Positions 1-9,483 of a stretch of DNA of 64,000 nucleotides are shown here, piece by piece. Made by a program: the position numbers and the translations under genes. The number at the start of each line of letters is the position of its first letter. Positions within the stretch are counted from its first letter, which is position 1. The notes under the pieces were generated by a model. That model did no database searches and was not told the DNA's origin. It saw only the letters and a program-made list of their open reading frames with translations. This DNA is from Antrihabitans spumae (GTDB lineage Bacteria; Actinomycetota; Actinomycetes; Mycobacteriales; Mycobacteriaceae): the NCBI RefSeq assembly GCF_043944905.1, contig NZ_JBIMSN010000034.1:44467-108466 (forward strand), given 5' to 3'.

Positions 1-110
1 CGGGCATCAGGGCGTTGCTGCACAGCAGCGTTGCCGACCACGTGCTCAAGCACTGCCATCGACCCGTGCTGATGGTGCCGCCGTGCAAGAAGTCGGCGCC
101 CGCTCGATGA
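1..110 (+). CDS. Universal stress protein (UspA family), C-terminal end only
   Basis: The frame opening at base 3 reads to a TGA at 108-110 and gives 35 residues containing SSVADHVLKHCHRPVLMVP. This is the typical last helix and strand of a UspA domain, with the conserved V-x-x-H-x-x-x-P-V-L-x-V-P pattern. The 5' part lies outside the window. The stop overlaps the ATG of the following phospholipase gene (ATGA), so the two are probably translated from one message. Usp proteins are cytoplasmic nucleotide-binding stress proteins; which subtype this is cannot be told from the fragment. Confidence 0.75.
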   Translation, partial: GIRALLHSSVADHVLKHCHRPVLMVPPCKKSAPAR

Positions 111-1633
111 CTACCTGGTCGCGACGGCAGTTCCTACAGCGCGGCGCCGGCCTCGTCGGCGCGACTGCAGCTTTCGCTGCCATGTCCCCGTCCGCTCGGC
201 TCAACCTCGCACACGCCGCACCGACGGGTTCGCGGCTGAACGACATCGAACACGTCGTCATCTTCATGCAGGAGAACCGCTCGTTCGACCACTACTTCGG
301 AACCCTTTCCGGCGTAGCGGGTTTCGACGATCCGAACGTTCCACGCGACCCTCGGACGGGACTGTCGGCGTTCGAGCAATTCGACCCGACCGCGAACGGT
401 TTCGCAGGCGGCGTCCTGCTCCCCTGGCGTCTCGACACCCGTGCCTCGTCGGCACAGCACCTCATCGATGTCGACCACACCTGGCAGACCCAGCACTGGT
501 CCGTCGCGAACGGCACGAACGACAATTACGTACGCAGCCACATTCCCGTCGACGTCGGTCTCGCCGCAGCGAGCAGCCAGCCGGACGCGGTTCGAAACGG
601 CGGCGGCAGGGTGATGAGCTACTTCACCCGCGACGAGTTGCCGATGCACTACGGGTTGGCGGACGCGTTCACGATCTGCGATCGCTACTTCTGCTCGGTG
701 ATCGGTCCGACGAATCCGAATCGGCTCTATCTCATGTCCGCGTCGATCGATGCCGAAGGCACCCACGGCGGACCCGATGTCGCGAACCTGCGATCGGGCT
801 TCAGTTGGAGGACCTATCCGGAACAGCTGCAAGCCGCCGGCGTCGACTGGTATCTGTACCGCGAGCGCGACGACTTCGGCGACAACATGCTCGACCACTT
901 CGTCGCCTATCAGGACGAATCGACCGAACTCTTCCGCAGGGGTCGGTCGACCATCCCGGACGGACAACTGATCCCGCAGCTACGCCGGGACGTTCAGAGC
1001 GGCAACCTGGCGCAGGTGTCGTGGATCTGCGGTCCGCAGTGGACGACCGAGCATGCCGACGAGCTACCGGCAGCCGGCGGGTTGTACCTGCAGGGCATCC
1101 TGGAGGCGTTGACCTCCAACAGCGAGGTGTGTCGAAAGACGTTGCTGATTCTCACCTACGACGAGAACGGCGGCTTCTTCGATCACGTTCCACCGCCGTT
1201 GGCACCGCCGGGCACGCCCGGCGAGTACTTGAGCCAGCGAGCCCTCATCCAGTCTCCGGAAGCGACCGGGATGGCAGGCCCGATCGGTCTCGGTCCACGG
1301 GTCCCCACGATCTTGATCTCACCGTTCACGCGCGGTGGTTATGTGTGTCACGACACGTTCGATCACACCTCGATCCTGCGGTTCCTGGAGACCCGGTTCG
1401 GACCGGAGGTGCCCAACCTCACCGCGTGGCGCCGCGAAACCTGCGGCGACCTCACCTCGGCATTGAACCTGGCAGGGACGCCGCAGCTGTCGGTTCCGGC
1501 CTTCCCCGACATGGGTCCGCTGTACCGGGAGGCGGTCGCTGAGATGCGGCTTCCTGCGCCGCAGGTGCCGCAGTTCCAGACGATGCCCCGCCAGGAGACG
1601 GGTTCTCGGCCGACCCCGAGCGGGGTTCGCTGA
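107..1633 (+). CDS. Tat-exported phospholipase C / phosphoesterase family
   Basis: 508-residue enzyme of the bacterial phospholipase C family (PF04185), close to the usual 510-520 of mycobacterial PlcA-D. The N-terminus has a twin-arginine signal (SRRQFLQ followed by a hydrophobic stretch and an AHAAP cleavage region), so it is exported folded. The family signature HVVIFMQENRSFDHYFG lies near residues 50-65; TYDENGGFFDHVPPP and the C-terminal FDHTSILRF motifs are also intact. The ATG at 107 was preferred to the GTG at 83 because it sits in an ATGA overlap with the upstream Usp gene and leaves a clean Tat signal. Expected to hydrolyse phospholipids outside the membrane; substrate preference is not visible. 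Confidence 0.9.
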   Translation: MTTWSRRQFLQRGAGLVGATAAFAAMSPSARLNLAHAAPTGSRLNDIEHVVIFMQENRSFDHYFGTLSGVAGFDDPNVPRDPRTGLSAFEQFDPTANGFAGGVLLPWRLDTRASSAQHLIDVDHTWQTQHWSVANGTNDNYVRSHIPVDVGLAAASSQPDAVRNGGGRVMSYFTRDELPMHYGLADAFTICDRYFCSVIGPTNPNRLYLMSASIDAEGTHGGPDVANLRSGFSWRTYPEQLQAAGVDWYLYRERDDFGDNMLDHFVAYQDESTELFRRGRSTIPDGQLIPQLRRDVQSGNLAQVSWICGPQWTTEHADELPAAGGLYLQGILEALTSNSEVCRKTLLILTYDENGGFFDHVPPPLAPPGTPGEYLSQRALIQSPEATGMAGPIGLGPRVPTILISPFTRGGYVCHDTFDHTSILRFLETRFGPEVPNLTAWRRETCGDLTSALNLAGTPQLSVPAFPDMGPLYREAVAEMRLPAPQVPQFQTMPRQETGSRPTPSGVR

Positions 1634-1651
1634 CGCTACTGTCGTTTCACT

Positions 1652-2818
1652 ATGGATGGGTTTCTGCTCGCCCGGACCGATCAGGTCGTCAGGACAACCG
1701 GCGCACGCGAACGGTTCACCGAGGTAGACGCGGCTGCGGCGAGTCTGCGCGCGGGTCGGGTCCCGCTGATTGTGGGAGCACTCGCGTTCGACCCGTCGCG
1801 CGGGGGCGTACTGACGGCACCTGAATCGGCCACCTTCACACCAGTCCGGTGGCAGACCGACGGAACACTCGCCGAGTTGCCACCGAGTCGGATCATCCGG
1901 GAGAACCCCTCCCCGGCAGCACACATGACGCGAGTGGCACGCCTGATCGGCTCGATCGATGCCGGGCGAATATCGAAAGTTGTTGCAGCGCGCTCGGTCA
2001 CAGTCGAAGCAGACACCCCGATCGATCCGGAACTGCTCGTCTCCCATCTCGTCCGACGGCATCCGAATGCCAACGTTTTCGCCGTCGATCTTGACGACTC
2101 GGTCCTCGGCTCTTCGACTTTGATCGGTGCCAGCCCCGAGGTCCTCGTGAGCAGACACGGCAATGCGGTGCGGCTACGACCGCTTGCCGGCACCGCGCCG
2201 CGGCGCAAAGATCCGATCGCCGACCGCGCGGAAGCCGACGGACTGCTTTCCTCGACCAAGAACCAGCACGAGCATTCGTTTGTCATCGACTGGATTCGCG
2301 AGCGACTCGGTCCCGTGTGCGCCGAGCTGACGATTCCCGACCGGCCGATCTTGCTGAGCACACCCGAGGTGTGGCATTTGGAAACTCCGATCCACGGCGT
2401 CCTTCGCGAAAACGCGACGACCGCACTCGACGTAGCCGCGCTGCTGCATCCAACGCCCGCTGTGTGTGGCACACCGACCGACGTGGCTCTCGCGACGATC
2501 GCCGACGTCGAAGGCGACCGCAGGTTCTACGGCGGCGCAGTCGGCTGGTGTAACGCCGACGGTGACGGCGACTGGATCGTCGCGATCCGATGCGCCGAAC
2601 TCGCCGGCGACAGTCGCACCCTCGAGGCCTATGCGGGCGGCGGAATCGTCGCAGGCTCCGATCCACAGTCCGAACTGGACGAGACGACGACCAAATTGGG
2701 CACACTTCTCGGCGCGCTGGGGGTTCGACTCGAAGACACAAGCAAGGCAGGGGCTGCGGAAGGTGATACCTTGACCGAGGCAATGCAGGAACGACGAAAT
2801 GTGGGAGAACCGAGATGA
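1652..2818 (+). CDS. Isochorismate synthase (MenF/EntC family)
   Basis: 388-residue chorismate-binding enzyme converting chorismate to isochorismate, the entry to menaquinone or catecholate/salicylate siderophores. The conserved blocks are present in order: GASPEVLVSR, RLRPLAGTAPR, the HSFVIDWI helix, HLETPIHGVL, HPTPAVCGTP, RRFYGGAVGW and AGGGIVAGSDPQSELDET, so the active site and Mg-binding region look complete. No partner gene of either pathway lies nearby, so the downstream fate of isochorismate is open. Its stop overlaps the ATG of the DUF2613 gene (ATGA). A TACTGT box lies 9 nt before the ATG, so the message probably has a very short leader. Confidence 0.9.
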   Translation: MDGFLLARTDQVVRTTGARERFTEVDAAAASLRAGRVPLIVGALAFDPSRGGVLTAPESATFTPVRWQTDGTLAELPPSRIIRENPSPAAHMTRVARLIGSIDAGRISKVVAARSVTVEADTPIDPELLVSHLVRRHPNANVFAVDLDDSVLGSSTLIGASPEVLVSRHGNAVRLRPLAGTAPRRKDPIADRAEADGLLSSTKNQHEHSFVIDWIRERLGPVCAELTIPDRPILLSTPEVWHLETPIHGVLRENATTALDVAALLHPTPAVCGTPTDVALATIADVEGDRRFYGGAVGWCNADGDGDWIVAIRCAELAGDSRTLEAYAGGGIVAGSDPQSELDETTTKLGTLLGALGVRLEDTSKAGAAEGDTLTEAMQERRNVGEPR

Positions 2819-2985
2819 ATTTGACCGCAGCGGGTGCAGGTAGCGCAGTGGCTGGCGCCGTCTTGGGTGCACTCGTCATCATCGGAGTCACTTTCGCCAT
2901 CCAGGACAACAGCCGTCCGGAGATCGATCGCAGCGGTAACGCCGATTCCTCGCTGCTCAACCAGGTCGAGTACGGCAGCCGCTGA
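2815..2985 (+). CDS. Small DUF2613 membrane/secreted peptide (Rv0236A-like)
   Basis: 56-residue protein beginning MNLTAAGAGSAVAGAVLGA, one hydrophobic helix (about residues 8-28) and a short polar tail ending in VEYGSR. Size, glycine/alanine-rich helix and position immediately before aftD match the DUF2613 peptide Rv0236A of M. tuberculosis. It is coupled on both sides: its ATG overlaps the stop of the isochorismate synthase gene and its TGA overlaps the proposed CTG start of aftD. The function is unknown; the neighbourhood suggests a role alongside AftD in the membrane. Confidence 0.8.
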   Translation: MNLTAAGAGSAVAGAVLGALVIIGVTFAIQDNSRPEIDRSGNADSSLLNQVEYGSR

Positions 2986-5900
2986 TCGTCGCGGATTCCC
3001 AACCGCCCGGGTCGACCACGCCGCTCGATCGTCGCTGGTTCGCCGGCGCAGCACTCGTCTGTCTCGTTCTTGCCTTCGTTCAATCACCTGGTCTGACCGC
3101 CGCCGACACCAAGTACGACCTCGCGCAGAATCCGTTGGGATTCCTCGCGCGTGCGTCACATCAGTGGAGTAGTCAAGCGCCCCTCGGCCAGGTGCAGAAC
3201 CAGGCCTACGGTTACTTCTTTCCACATGGCCCGTTTTTTGCGCTAGGCGACCTGCTCGCCATACCGCCGTGGATCACCCAGCGAATCTGGTGGGCACTGC
3301 TCCTGCTTGCGGGCTTCTGGGGAATCGTTCGGCTCGCCGAGACCCTCGGCATCGGTAGTCGCGGCTCGCGCATCGTTGCGGGCATCGCCTTCGCGCTGTC
3401 CCCGCGGGTGCTCACGACCCTTGGTTCGATCTCGTCGGAAACGTTGCCGATGATGCTCGCGCCGTGGGTGTTGTTGGCGTCCGCTGCGATCGCTTCGGGG
3501 CGAATCGGCACCTACTCACCCGCCCGCCTCGCGGCACAGTCTGCGGTCGCGGTCGCGTTGATGGGGTCGGTGAACGCTGTCGCGACGGGTGCCGCGTGCC
3601 TGGTCGCAGGCGTGTGGTGGCTCTCGCACAAACCGAACAGAGCGTGGTGGATCTTCACGGCGTGGTGGATTCCCTGCCTCCTGCTCGCAACACTGTGGTG
3701 GATAGTTCCGTTATTGCTGCTCGGCAGCGTCAGTCCACCGTTCCTCGACTACATCGAGTCGGCAGGCGTGACCACGCAGTGGACGTCACTCGCGGAAGTG
3801 TTGCGCGGCACCGACAGCTGGACCCCGTTCGTTTCGCCTGAGCGCATCGCGGGTGCCGTCCTCGTCACGCAGCCTGCCGCCGTGATCGCGACGGGCGTTG
3901 TTGCAGCGGCGGGCATGGCTGGTCTCGGGATGCGGTCGATGCCTGCACGTGGGCGGCTGGCGCTGATTCTCTTCGTCGGATTGGCAGGCCTGAGCGCCGG
4001 TTACGTCGGCGAGCTGTCGTCGCCGATCGCCGAGTCGGTCCGTCATTTCCTCGACTCCGGCGGCGCACCCCTACGCAACGTGCACAAGTTGGAACCACTG
4101 ATCCGGCTGCCGCTCGTGCTCGGGATCGCGCACCTGCTCGCGCGCGTCCCACTGCCTGCATCGGCATCGTTCGGACGGCTACGCACCGCCTACGCCCACC
4201 CGGAACGCAACCCGATGGTTGCTCTGACCGGCCTCGTCCTCGTCGCACTCACGTTGGCGACATCGTTGGCATGGACGGGAAAGCTTGCGCCACGCGGCGG
4301 CTACGACGAGGTGCCCGACTACTGGCACCAGACCGCCCAATGGCTGGAAGACAATTCCGACGGGCAACGCGCCCTCGTCGTTCCTGGTGCACCGTTCGCA
4401 AGTCAGGTGTGGGGTCTTACCCGTGACGAGCCACTGCAGGCATTGGCGAGTACACCGTGGGCCGTCCGCGACGCTGTGCCGTTGAATCCGCCGGGCGCGA
4501 TCAGGGCGATGGATTCGGTCCAGCGTCTGATTGCCGACGGACGGCCGTCGGACGACATGGCAGCAGCGCTGCTGAGTCAGGGCATCGGCTACGTCGTGCT
4601 TCGCAACGACCTCGACTCCGAAAATTCGCGTTCGACACGGCCGATGCTGGTGCACCAAGCCATCGACGGTTCCCCGGGCCTGGCGAAGGTCGCGCAATTC
4701 GGGGACGACATCGGTCCGGCGAAGTCGGACGGACTCGTCGCGGACGGCGACCTACGCCCCGACTACCCTGCGATCGAGATCTACTCGGTGTCCGTGCCGG
4801 GTGCACCCGACGCCTCAGCCCAGACCAAGCCATATACGACCGACCTCGCGGCGGTCCCGATAGTCCAGGGCGGACCGGAATCGCTACTGCGACTCGGCGC
4901 TACCGGTCCACGGCTGCTTGCGAGCGATGCGGGCCGAGCCGGCCTACCGATCGACGCCGTCACTGTCACCGACACACCGACCAACCGGGAGACCGACTTC
5001 GGTCAGGTCGACAACCACAGTTCCGCGCTTCGTACGCCCGACGAGGCAAGGCGTACCTACAACCTCGTTCCCGACTATCCCGTCTACGGCGCCGACCTCG
5101 TGAACGGCGAGTGGACCGGCGCGACGGTCAGCGTGTCCAGTGCGGCATCGGACGCAACGCAACTCGGCGGCGCTTCACCCGGCAGCGGTCCGGCAGCGAC
5201 CGTCGACGGCGACAACGCGACGAGTTGGCTGAGCAACGGTCTGGATCCGGCGCTGGGTCAGTGGCTTCGCCTCGATCTCGATAGCCCGGTCGACAGCGCG
5301 CTACTTCGGGTGACGACCAGCCCTGCCGCGCTCGGCACACCGGTGACCTGGGTGGAGATCCAGACCGAGAACGGCAGCACCGCGGCGCGGGTCGAGAAAC
5401 CGGGCACTCCGATCACCGTCTCGCTACCACCCGGGCGGACCTCGTGGATTCGAGTCGTCGCCATCGAGACCGAAAACGGTTCGGGTGGTAGCCAATTCGG
5501 GGTCAGCGAGGTCTCCGTCGAGGATTTCAGCAACGCGGCCGCACCGACGTTCGTACCCATTCGCCACCGGACGGTATTGCCGCCGACACCGCAGGGCGCA
5601 GCAGTCACAGGGTGGGATCTCGGCCAGGAACTACCCGGGCGAACCGGCTGCGCCGACGCTCCCGACCGAGTTCGCTGCAGCAAGGGCCTCGCCCTCGCAC
5701 CCGAAGAGCCGACGACATTCGAACGGACGCTGAACGTTCCCGCTCCGACCACCGTCGTCCCCGAACTCACCGTTCGCTCGCGACAGGGCCCTGCGCTGGA
5801 GACCCTGCTCAGCGCACCCGGCCGACCCGTCGCGCGTGGCCAGGCCGACATCGGCGACATCCGTGGCTCCGCCTTCGCGGCTACGGACGGCGACCCGCGG

Positions 5901-7274
5901 ACGTCGTGGACCGCTCCAGAGGACACGGTGCGGAAGTTGGGTGGAGCAAAACCGACGCTGACCATCGAACTCCCGTCGCCGCAGTTGGTCACCGGCCTGG
6001 ACATCGCGGCGAGCCTCGGCGATCTGCCGACCCGTCCGACCGTCGTTTCGGTCAACCTCGGCGACGGACCCCAGGTTCGCGACCTGCGCGGCAACGAATC
6101 GACCATCGACCTGCACCCCCGCATCACCGACCGCATCGAACTGAGCATCGTCGATTGGCGGTCCGTCCTCGACCTGACAGCGATCGGGTTCGCGCTGCTG
6201 CAACCCGCCGGGCTGTCCGAGGTGACGGTGCTGGGTCCGGACTCGCAGCCGCTCTACCCTGCCTCCCTCGACCTGCAACGCCGTATCACCGTCGACTGCG
6301 CCGATGGGCCGGTGTTATCGGTTGCAGGACAACAACTTCGGATGTCCGTCACGGCAACGGTCGACGAGTTGCGCAGCGGCGCACCGGTTCGCGCGCAGCT
6401 CTGCGAGGGTCCGCAGTCGATCGATCTGCCCACCGGTCGGCAAGATGTGGCGGTCGGCCCGGGGCCGCTGTTCGTCGCCGACGGGCTCCGCTTGACAGCC
6501 GAATCGACGCAACCGCCTGCACCCGTCCGGGCCGTCCCCACCGGCGAGTGGACCGAAAATCACCGCGAGCTACAGGTGCCTGCCGAGCCGACGGATCAGT
6601 TGCTCGTTGTCCCGCAGAGCAACAACGTCGGGTGGATCGCGACGGGACCGGACGGAACCACACTGACGCCCGTCGTCGTCAACGGTTGGCAACAGGGCTG
6701 GATCGTTCCCGCCGGAACCGACGGCACCGTGACACTCGAATTCCCGACCGACCGCTGGTACCGCGTCGGCATCTTCGGCGGTTTGCTTCTGCTGTTGCCG
6801 CTGTTCGCGCTGGCCTTCCTCCCTGCAAGAAAAGGCCGACAAGCACCCGTTCCGCCCCGCCCGTGGCGCAGCCGAACCATCGGTTTCGCCGGGCTCCTCG
6901 CGTTGACCTGGGTGATCGCCGGAGTGGCTGGTCCGGTCCTCACCGTTGTGATCGCCGCGGGCGCGATGCTGATCGCCCGCACCGGCCGGGTCGTCGCAAC
7001 GTTGCAGGCAGCCGTCGCGGTAGCCGGGCTAGGCACCGCTCTGTCGGTGGCCGCATTGTCGCGGGGACCGTGGCGCGCTCCCGACGGTTACGTCGGGCAT
7101 TCGATGTGGGTTCAGTTGCCCGGGTTGATCGCGGTGATCGTCGTCGGGCTGTCTGTCCTGGCTGGACTCTCCGATGCGGGGCTGTCGGACGATCCGTCGT
7201 TGGGGCCGCCGATCCTGCGCCGACTTTCCCACCGCTTGACCGCGCGCCGAACAGGTTCCTCGACCAGCGCGTAA
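2982..7274 (+). CDS. aftD: Alpha-(1->3)-arabinofuranosyltransferase AftD
   Basis: Very large GT-C membrane glycosyltransferase (1430 residues from the proposed start) that adds arabinofuranose from decaprenyl-phosphoryl-arabinose to arabinogalactan and lipoarabinomannan outside the membrane. Family landmarks are DTKYDLAQNPLGFLARA, YGYFFPHGPFF, FALSPRVLTTLGSISSET, VTTQWTSLAEVLRGTDSW and RNVHKLEPLIRLPLV. An N-terminal multi-helix region is followed by a long extracytoplasmic part with two discoidin-like modules (TVDGDNATSW near residue 740, ATDGDPRTSW near 966) and C-terminal helices. The first ATG/GTG/TTG in frame is a TTG at 3135, but homologous sequence including the first helix (ALVCLVLAFVQSPGL) extends upstream to a CTG at 2982, overlapping the DUF2613 stop. 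The frame is closed by a TAA at 2937, so CTG is the only near-cognate start available. Confidence 0.9.
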   Translation: MIVADSQPPGSTTPLDRRWFAGAALVCLVLAFVQSPGLTAADTKYDLAQNPLGFLARASHQWSSQAPLGQVQNQAYGYFFPHGPFFALGDLLAIPPWITQRIWWALLLLAGFWGIVRLAETLGIGSRGSRIVAGIAFALSPRVLTTLGSISSETLPMMLAPWVLLASAAIASGRIGTYSPARLAAQSAVAVALMGSVNAVATGAACLVAGVWWLSHKPNRAWWIFTAWWIPCLLLATLWWIVPLLLLGSVSPPFLDYIESAGVTTQWTSLAEVLRGTDSWTPFVSPERIAGAVLVTQPAAVIATGVVAAAGMAGLGMRSMPARGRLALILFVGLAGLSAGYVGELSSPIAESVRHFLDSGGAPLRNVHKLEPLIRLPLVLGIAHLLARVPLPASASFGRLRTAYAHPERNPMVALTGLVLVALTLATSLAWTGKLAPRGGYDEVPDYWHQTAQWLEDNSDGQRALVVPGAPFASQVWGLTRDEPLQALASTPWAVRDAVPLNPPGAIRAMDSVQRLIADGRPSDDMAAALLSQGIGYVVLRNDLDSENSRSTRPMLVHQAIDGSPGLAKVAQFGDDIGPAKSDGLVADGDLRPDYPAIEIYSVSVPGAPDASAQTKPYTTDLAAVPIVQGGPESLLRLGATGPRLLASDAGRAGLPIDAVTVTDTPTNRETDFGQVDNHSSALRTPDEARRTYNLVPDYPVYGADLVNGEWTGATVSVSSAASDATQLGGASPGSGPAATVDGDNATSWLSNGLDPALGQWLRLDLDSPVDSALLRVTTSPAALGTPVTWVEIQTENGSTAARVEKPGTPITVSLPPGRTSWIRVVAIETENGSGGSQFGVSEVSVEDFSNAAAPTFVPIRHRTVLPPTPQGAAVTGWDLGQELPGRTGCADAPDRVRCSKGLALAPEEPTTFERTLNVPAPTTVVPELTVRSRQGPALETLLSAPGRPVARGQADIGDIRGSAFAATDGDPRTSWTAPEDTVRKLGGAKPTLTIELPSPQLVTGLDIAASLGDLPTRPTVVSVNLGDGPQVRDLRGNESTIDLHPRITDRIELSIVDWRSVLDLTAIGFALLQPAGLSEVTVLGPDSQPLYPASLDLQRRITVDCADGPVLSVAGQQLRMSVTATVDELRSGAPVRAQLCEGPQSIDLPTGRQDVAVGPGPLFVADGLRLTAESTQPPAPVRAVPTGEWTENHRELQVPAEPTDQLLVVPQSNNVGWIATGPDGTTLTPVVVNGWQQGWIVPAGTDGTVTLEFPTDRWYRVGIFGGLLLLLPLFALAFLPARKGRQAPVPPRPWRSRTIGFAGLLALTWVIAGVAGPVLTVVIAAGAMLIARTGRVVATLQAAVAVAGLGTALSVAALSRGPWRAPDGYVGHSMWVQLPGLIAVIVVGLSVLAGLSDAGLSDDPSLGPPILRRLSHRLTARRTGSSTSA

Positions 7275-8323
7275 CTAGCCGACGCCACCGGTATCGACAG
7301 CACGATCGTAAGGACGAGGACAAGCACGAAGCTGCCGCGGAACGGCACGATCCCGAACACCGGAAAGATGATCGACAAGATGGCTACGTGCCACATGAAC
7401 AGTCCGAACGACCAACGTCCGATGGCAAGCATCAGCGGACTTTCCAAGATTCGGTGTCTGTGTGAAGCACCGAGCACCAGCGGTGCGAGCAACGCGAAGG
7501 CAAGGATCGCGCCGAGCAGCATCTTCACTGCGTGCTGCCATGGTTCGGCGCGCGTGAGGCCCGCCGGACCTGCCAGGTTGGTAGCGGCGAGGAGAAAAGC
7601 GGTGATCGCGACCGTGGCCATCAGCCCTCGGTTGGCGAAGAGGCGCTCCCACCGGACCGCAGGCCCGACCGCCAGCTCGGCGAGCAACATCCCGACCGCG
7701 AACCAGGGCAGGTAACCAGGCAGCCAATTATCGGCGTGGGTTCCCTCGGCGGTCGGGATCGGCAGAAACGACCAACCCAAGCAGATCACCGTCGACGCGA
7801 GCAGAACGGGAATGCGATACCTCGCACGCTCGCCGGACAGCCACGCCATGGCGAGCGCAAGCAACGGCAACACCAGGTAGAACGCTACTTCGACGGACAG
7901 ACTCCACATCTGCGTCAAGCCGTCGGTCAGGGTCAGCGGTACGAACACCTGGACGAGCCCGAGATTGGCGAGCCAGACCCGCCAGCCGCCGCCCGCCTGG
8001 GGCAGGAACAGCAGCACGAGGATCACGACGACCCAGTAGGCGGGCAGGATGCGAGCCGCGCGATTGAGCAGGTAACGCTTGGCCGAAGGCTTCGGCGCCA
8101 GACCGCGAGCAGCGGCGGCGTGCGCGCGCCACAGCAGGAAGCCGGACAATCCGAAGAACAACGCGACGGCCATGTCGAAACGTCCCCAGATCCGGCCGAT
8201 GACCGGCGAGCCTGCCGCGCCGGTCTGGAAGGCGACGTGGGTGACGAGCACGCCGAGAGCCGCGGCGCCGCGCATACCTTCCAGCGCGGGGACGAAACCA
8301 CGGACCTGACTCGGCTGTTCCAC
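7112..8323 (-). CDS. Membrane acyltransferase (AcylT_3 / OafA family)
   Basis: 403-residue polytopic membrane protein of the acyltransferase-3 family, which O-acylates sugars or lipids using a cytoplasmic acyl donor. The N-terminal ALEGMRGAAALGVLVTH motif holds the family R and H residues, followed by about ten hydrophobic segments, with MWSLSVEVAFYLVLP in the middle. The GTG start at 8323 shares one base with the stop of the upstream dehydrogenase (TAGTG), so the two are coupled. Its last 50 or so codons lie antisense to the 3' end of aftD, a 163-base tail-to-tail overlap. Matches the position of Rv0228 in M. tuberculosis; the acylated substrate is unknown. Confidence 0.87.
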   Translation of the reverse strand: MEQPSQVRGFVPALEGMRGAAALGVLVTHVAFQTGAAGSPVIGRIWGRFDMAVALFFGLSGFLLWRAHAAAARGLAPKPSAKRYLLNRAARILPAYWVVVILVLLFLPQAGGGWRVWLANLGLVQVFVPLTLTDGLTQMWSLSVEVAFYLVLPLLALAMAWLSGERARYRIPVLLASTVICLGWSFLPIPTAEGTHADNWLPGYLPWFAVGMLLAELAVGPAVRWERLFANRGLMATVAITAFLLAATNLAGPAGLTRAEPWQHAVKMLLGAILAFALLAPLVLGASHRHRILESPLMLAIGRWSFGLFMWHVAILSIIFPVFGIVPFRGSFVLVLVLTIVLSIPVASASYALVEEPVRRAVKRWESRRRIGGPNDGSSDSPASESPARTDSPTTITAINPGN

Positions 8324-9483
8324 TAGGGCGCGACCGCTGCACTCGACGGGTCGACGATGATCTTCGCGTGTTCCTCCGGCTTGCCGAGGGCTTCGAAAGC
8401 CGTTGCCACCCCGGCCAATCCGACTTTGCCCGTGATCAGCGGCGTCGGATCGACCTTGCCTTCGGCGAGCATGTACAGCGCGTCACGGAATTCACGTGGG
8501 TCGTAGCCGAATGCGAAGCGCAGCTCGATTTCCTTGTTGATCGCCATCGCAGGCCGGAACTTGTCGGTCTCCATACACACCCCGACGACGACAACGCGCG
8601 ACAGCAGCGGGGCGGTGGCAACGATCTGATCGATGACGCCCGGCATGCCGACGCATTCGAAGATGACCGGCCCCTCGGGTGTCGCTCCGACGGTGTCTGC
8701 AAGCCGAAACACGTGCCACCACGGCACTTTCGGCGCCCATCGCAGTTTCTCCATGGTGTCCATTCCGAGTTCGAGCAGTCCCGTGATCTTGCGGATCTCG
8801 TTGCGCTCCGGATACGACGTCCACGGCGAGTGCTCGGCGGGATCGACGACGAGGTCGGCGCCGCACTGTTCGGCCAACTGGCGACGCCGCGGCGAGAAGT
8901 CGCTCGCGACGACATGGCGAACGCCCGACGCTTTGAGCATCGAGATGACAGCCAACCCGATCGGTCCACATCCGATCACGATCGCCGTCTGCCCCTTCCC
9001 GACCGCACCCTTGCGAACCGCGTGCCACGCGACGGCCATCGGCTCGGTCAGCGCAGCCTTCTCCGGTTCGAGACCGTTGGGCACGGTCATGGCCATGGCT
9101 TCCTGAACAACGACGCGTTCCGCGTAGCCGCCGGGTGCCAGCGCGGACAGTCCCGTCAGATGAATCTCGGAGCCGCGGCGAACGATCGGCAACGCAGCGA
9201 CAGGTGCACCCAGCTTCCAGCGCTTGTGGGTTCCCGGACCGTATTCGAGAACGGAGCCGCAGAACTCGTGGCCCATGACGATGTCCTGGTCCGACCGCAT
9301 GAAACCGGTGTAGCCGGTCTCGGCGGCCAACTCGGCCATGTCGTCGCAATGCACCCGGGAATGCAGGTCCGAGCCGCAGATCCCGCACGCGGTGACCTCC
9401 AGCAGCACCTGCCCCTTGCCAGGAGTGGGCGTCTCGACCTCACCGACGGTCAGCACGGTCTCCCGGCAGACGACAGCCTTCAC
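8323..9483 (-). CDS. Zinc-dependent alcohol dehydrogenase (MDR family)
   Basis: 386-residue medium-chain dehydrogenase. Cys36 in CGICGSDLH and His72-Glu73 in VMGHEFCG are the catalytic zinc ligands, and VIGCGPIGLAVISML is the nucleotide-binding Rossmann turn. The four-cysteine structural-zinc loop seen in classical alcohol dehydrogenases is not visible in the segment after GHE. An insertion around residues 230-260 (ITGLLELGMDTMEKL) is unusual. The GTG start is supported by AGGAG seven bases upstream. First gene of a two-gene operon with the acyltransferase. Substrate cannot be deduced. Confidence 0.87.
   Translation of the reverse strand: MKAVVCRETVLTVGEVETPTPGKGQVLLEVTACGICGSDLHSRVHCDDMAELAAETGYTGFMRSDQDIVMGHEFCGSVLEYGPGTHKRWKLGAPVAALPIVRRGSEIHLTGLSALAPGGYAERVVVQEAMAMTVPNGLEPEKAALTEPMAVAWHAVRKGAVGKGQTAIVIGCGPIGLAVISMLKASGVRHVVASDFSPRRRQLAEQCGADLVVDPAEHSPWTSYPERNEIRKITGLLELGMDTMEKLRWAPKVPWWHVFRLADTVGATPEGPVIFECVGMPGVIDQIVATAPLLSRVVVVGVCMETDKFRPAMAINKEIELRFAFGYDPREFRDALYMLAEGKVDPTPLITGKVGLAGVATAFEALGKPEEHAKIIVDPSSAAVAP

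Noticed and set aside
5612..7465. 617-codon plus-strand frame inside aftD
   Set aside because: Runs in another frame of aftD with extreme arginine/proline content; no ribosome-binding site or conserved motif.
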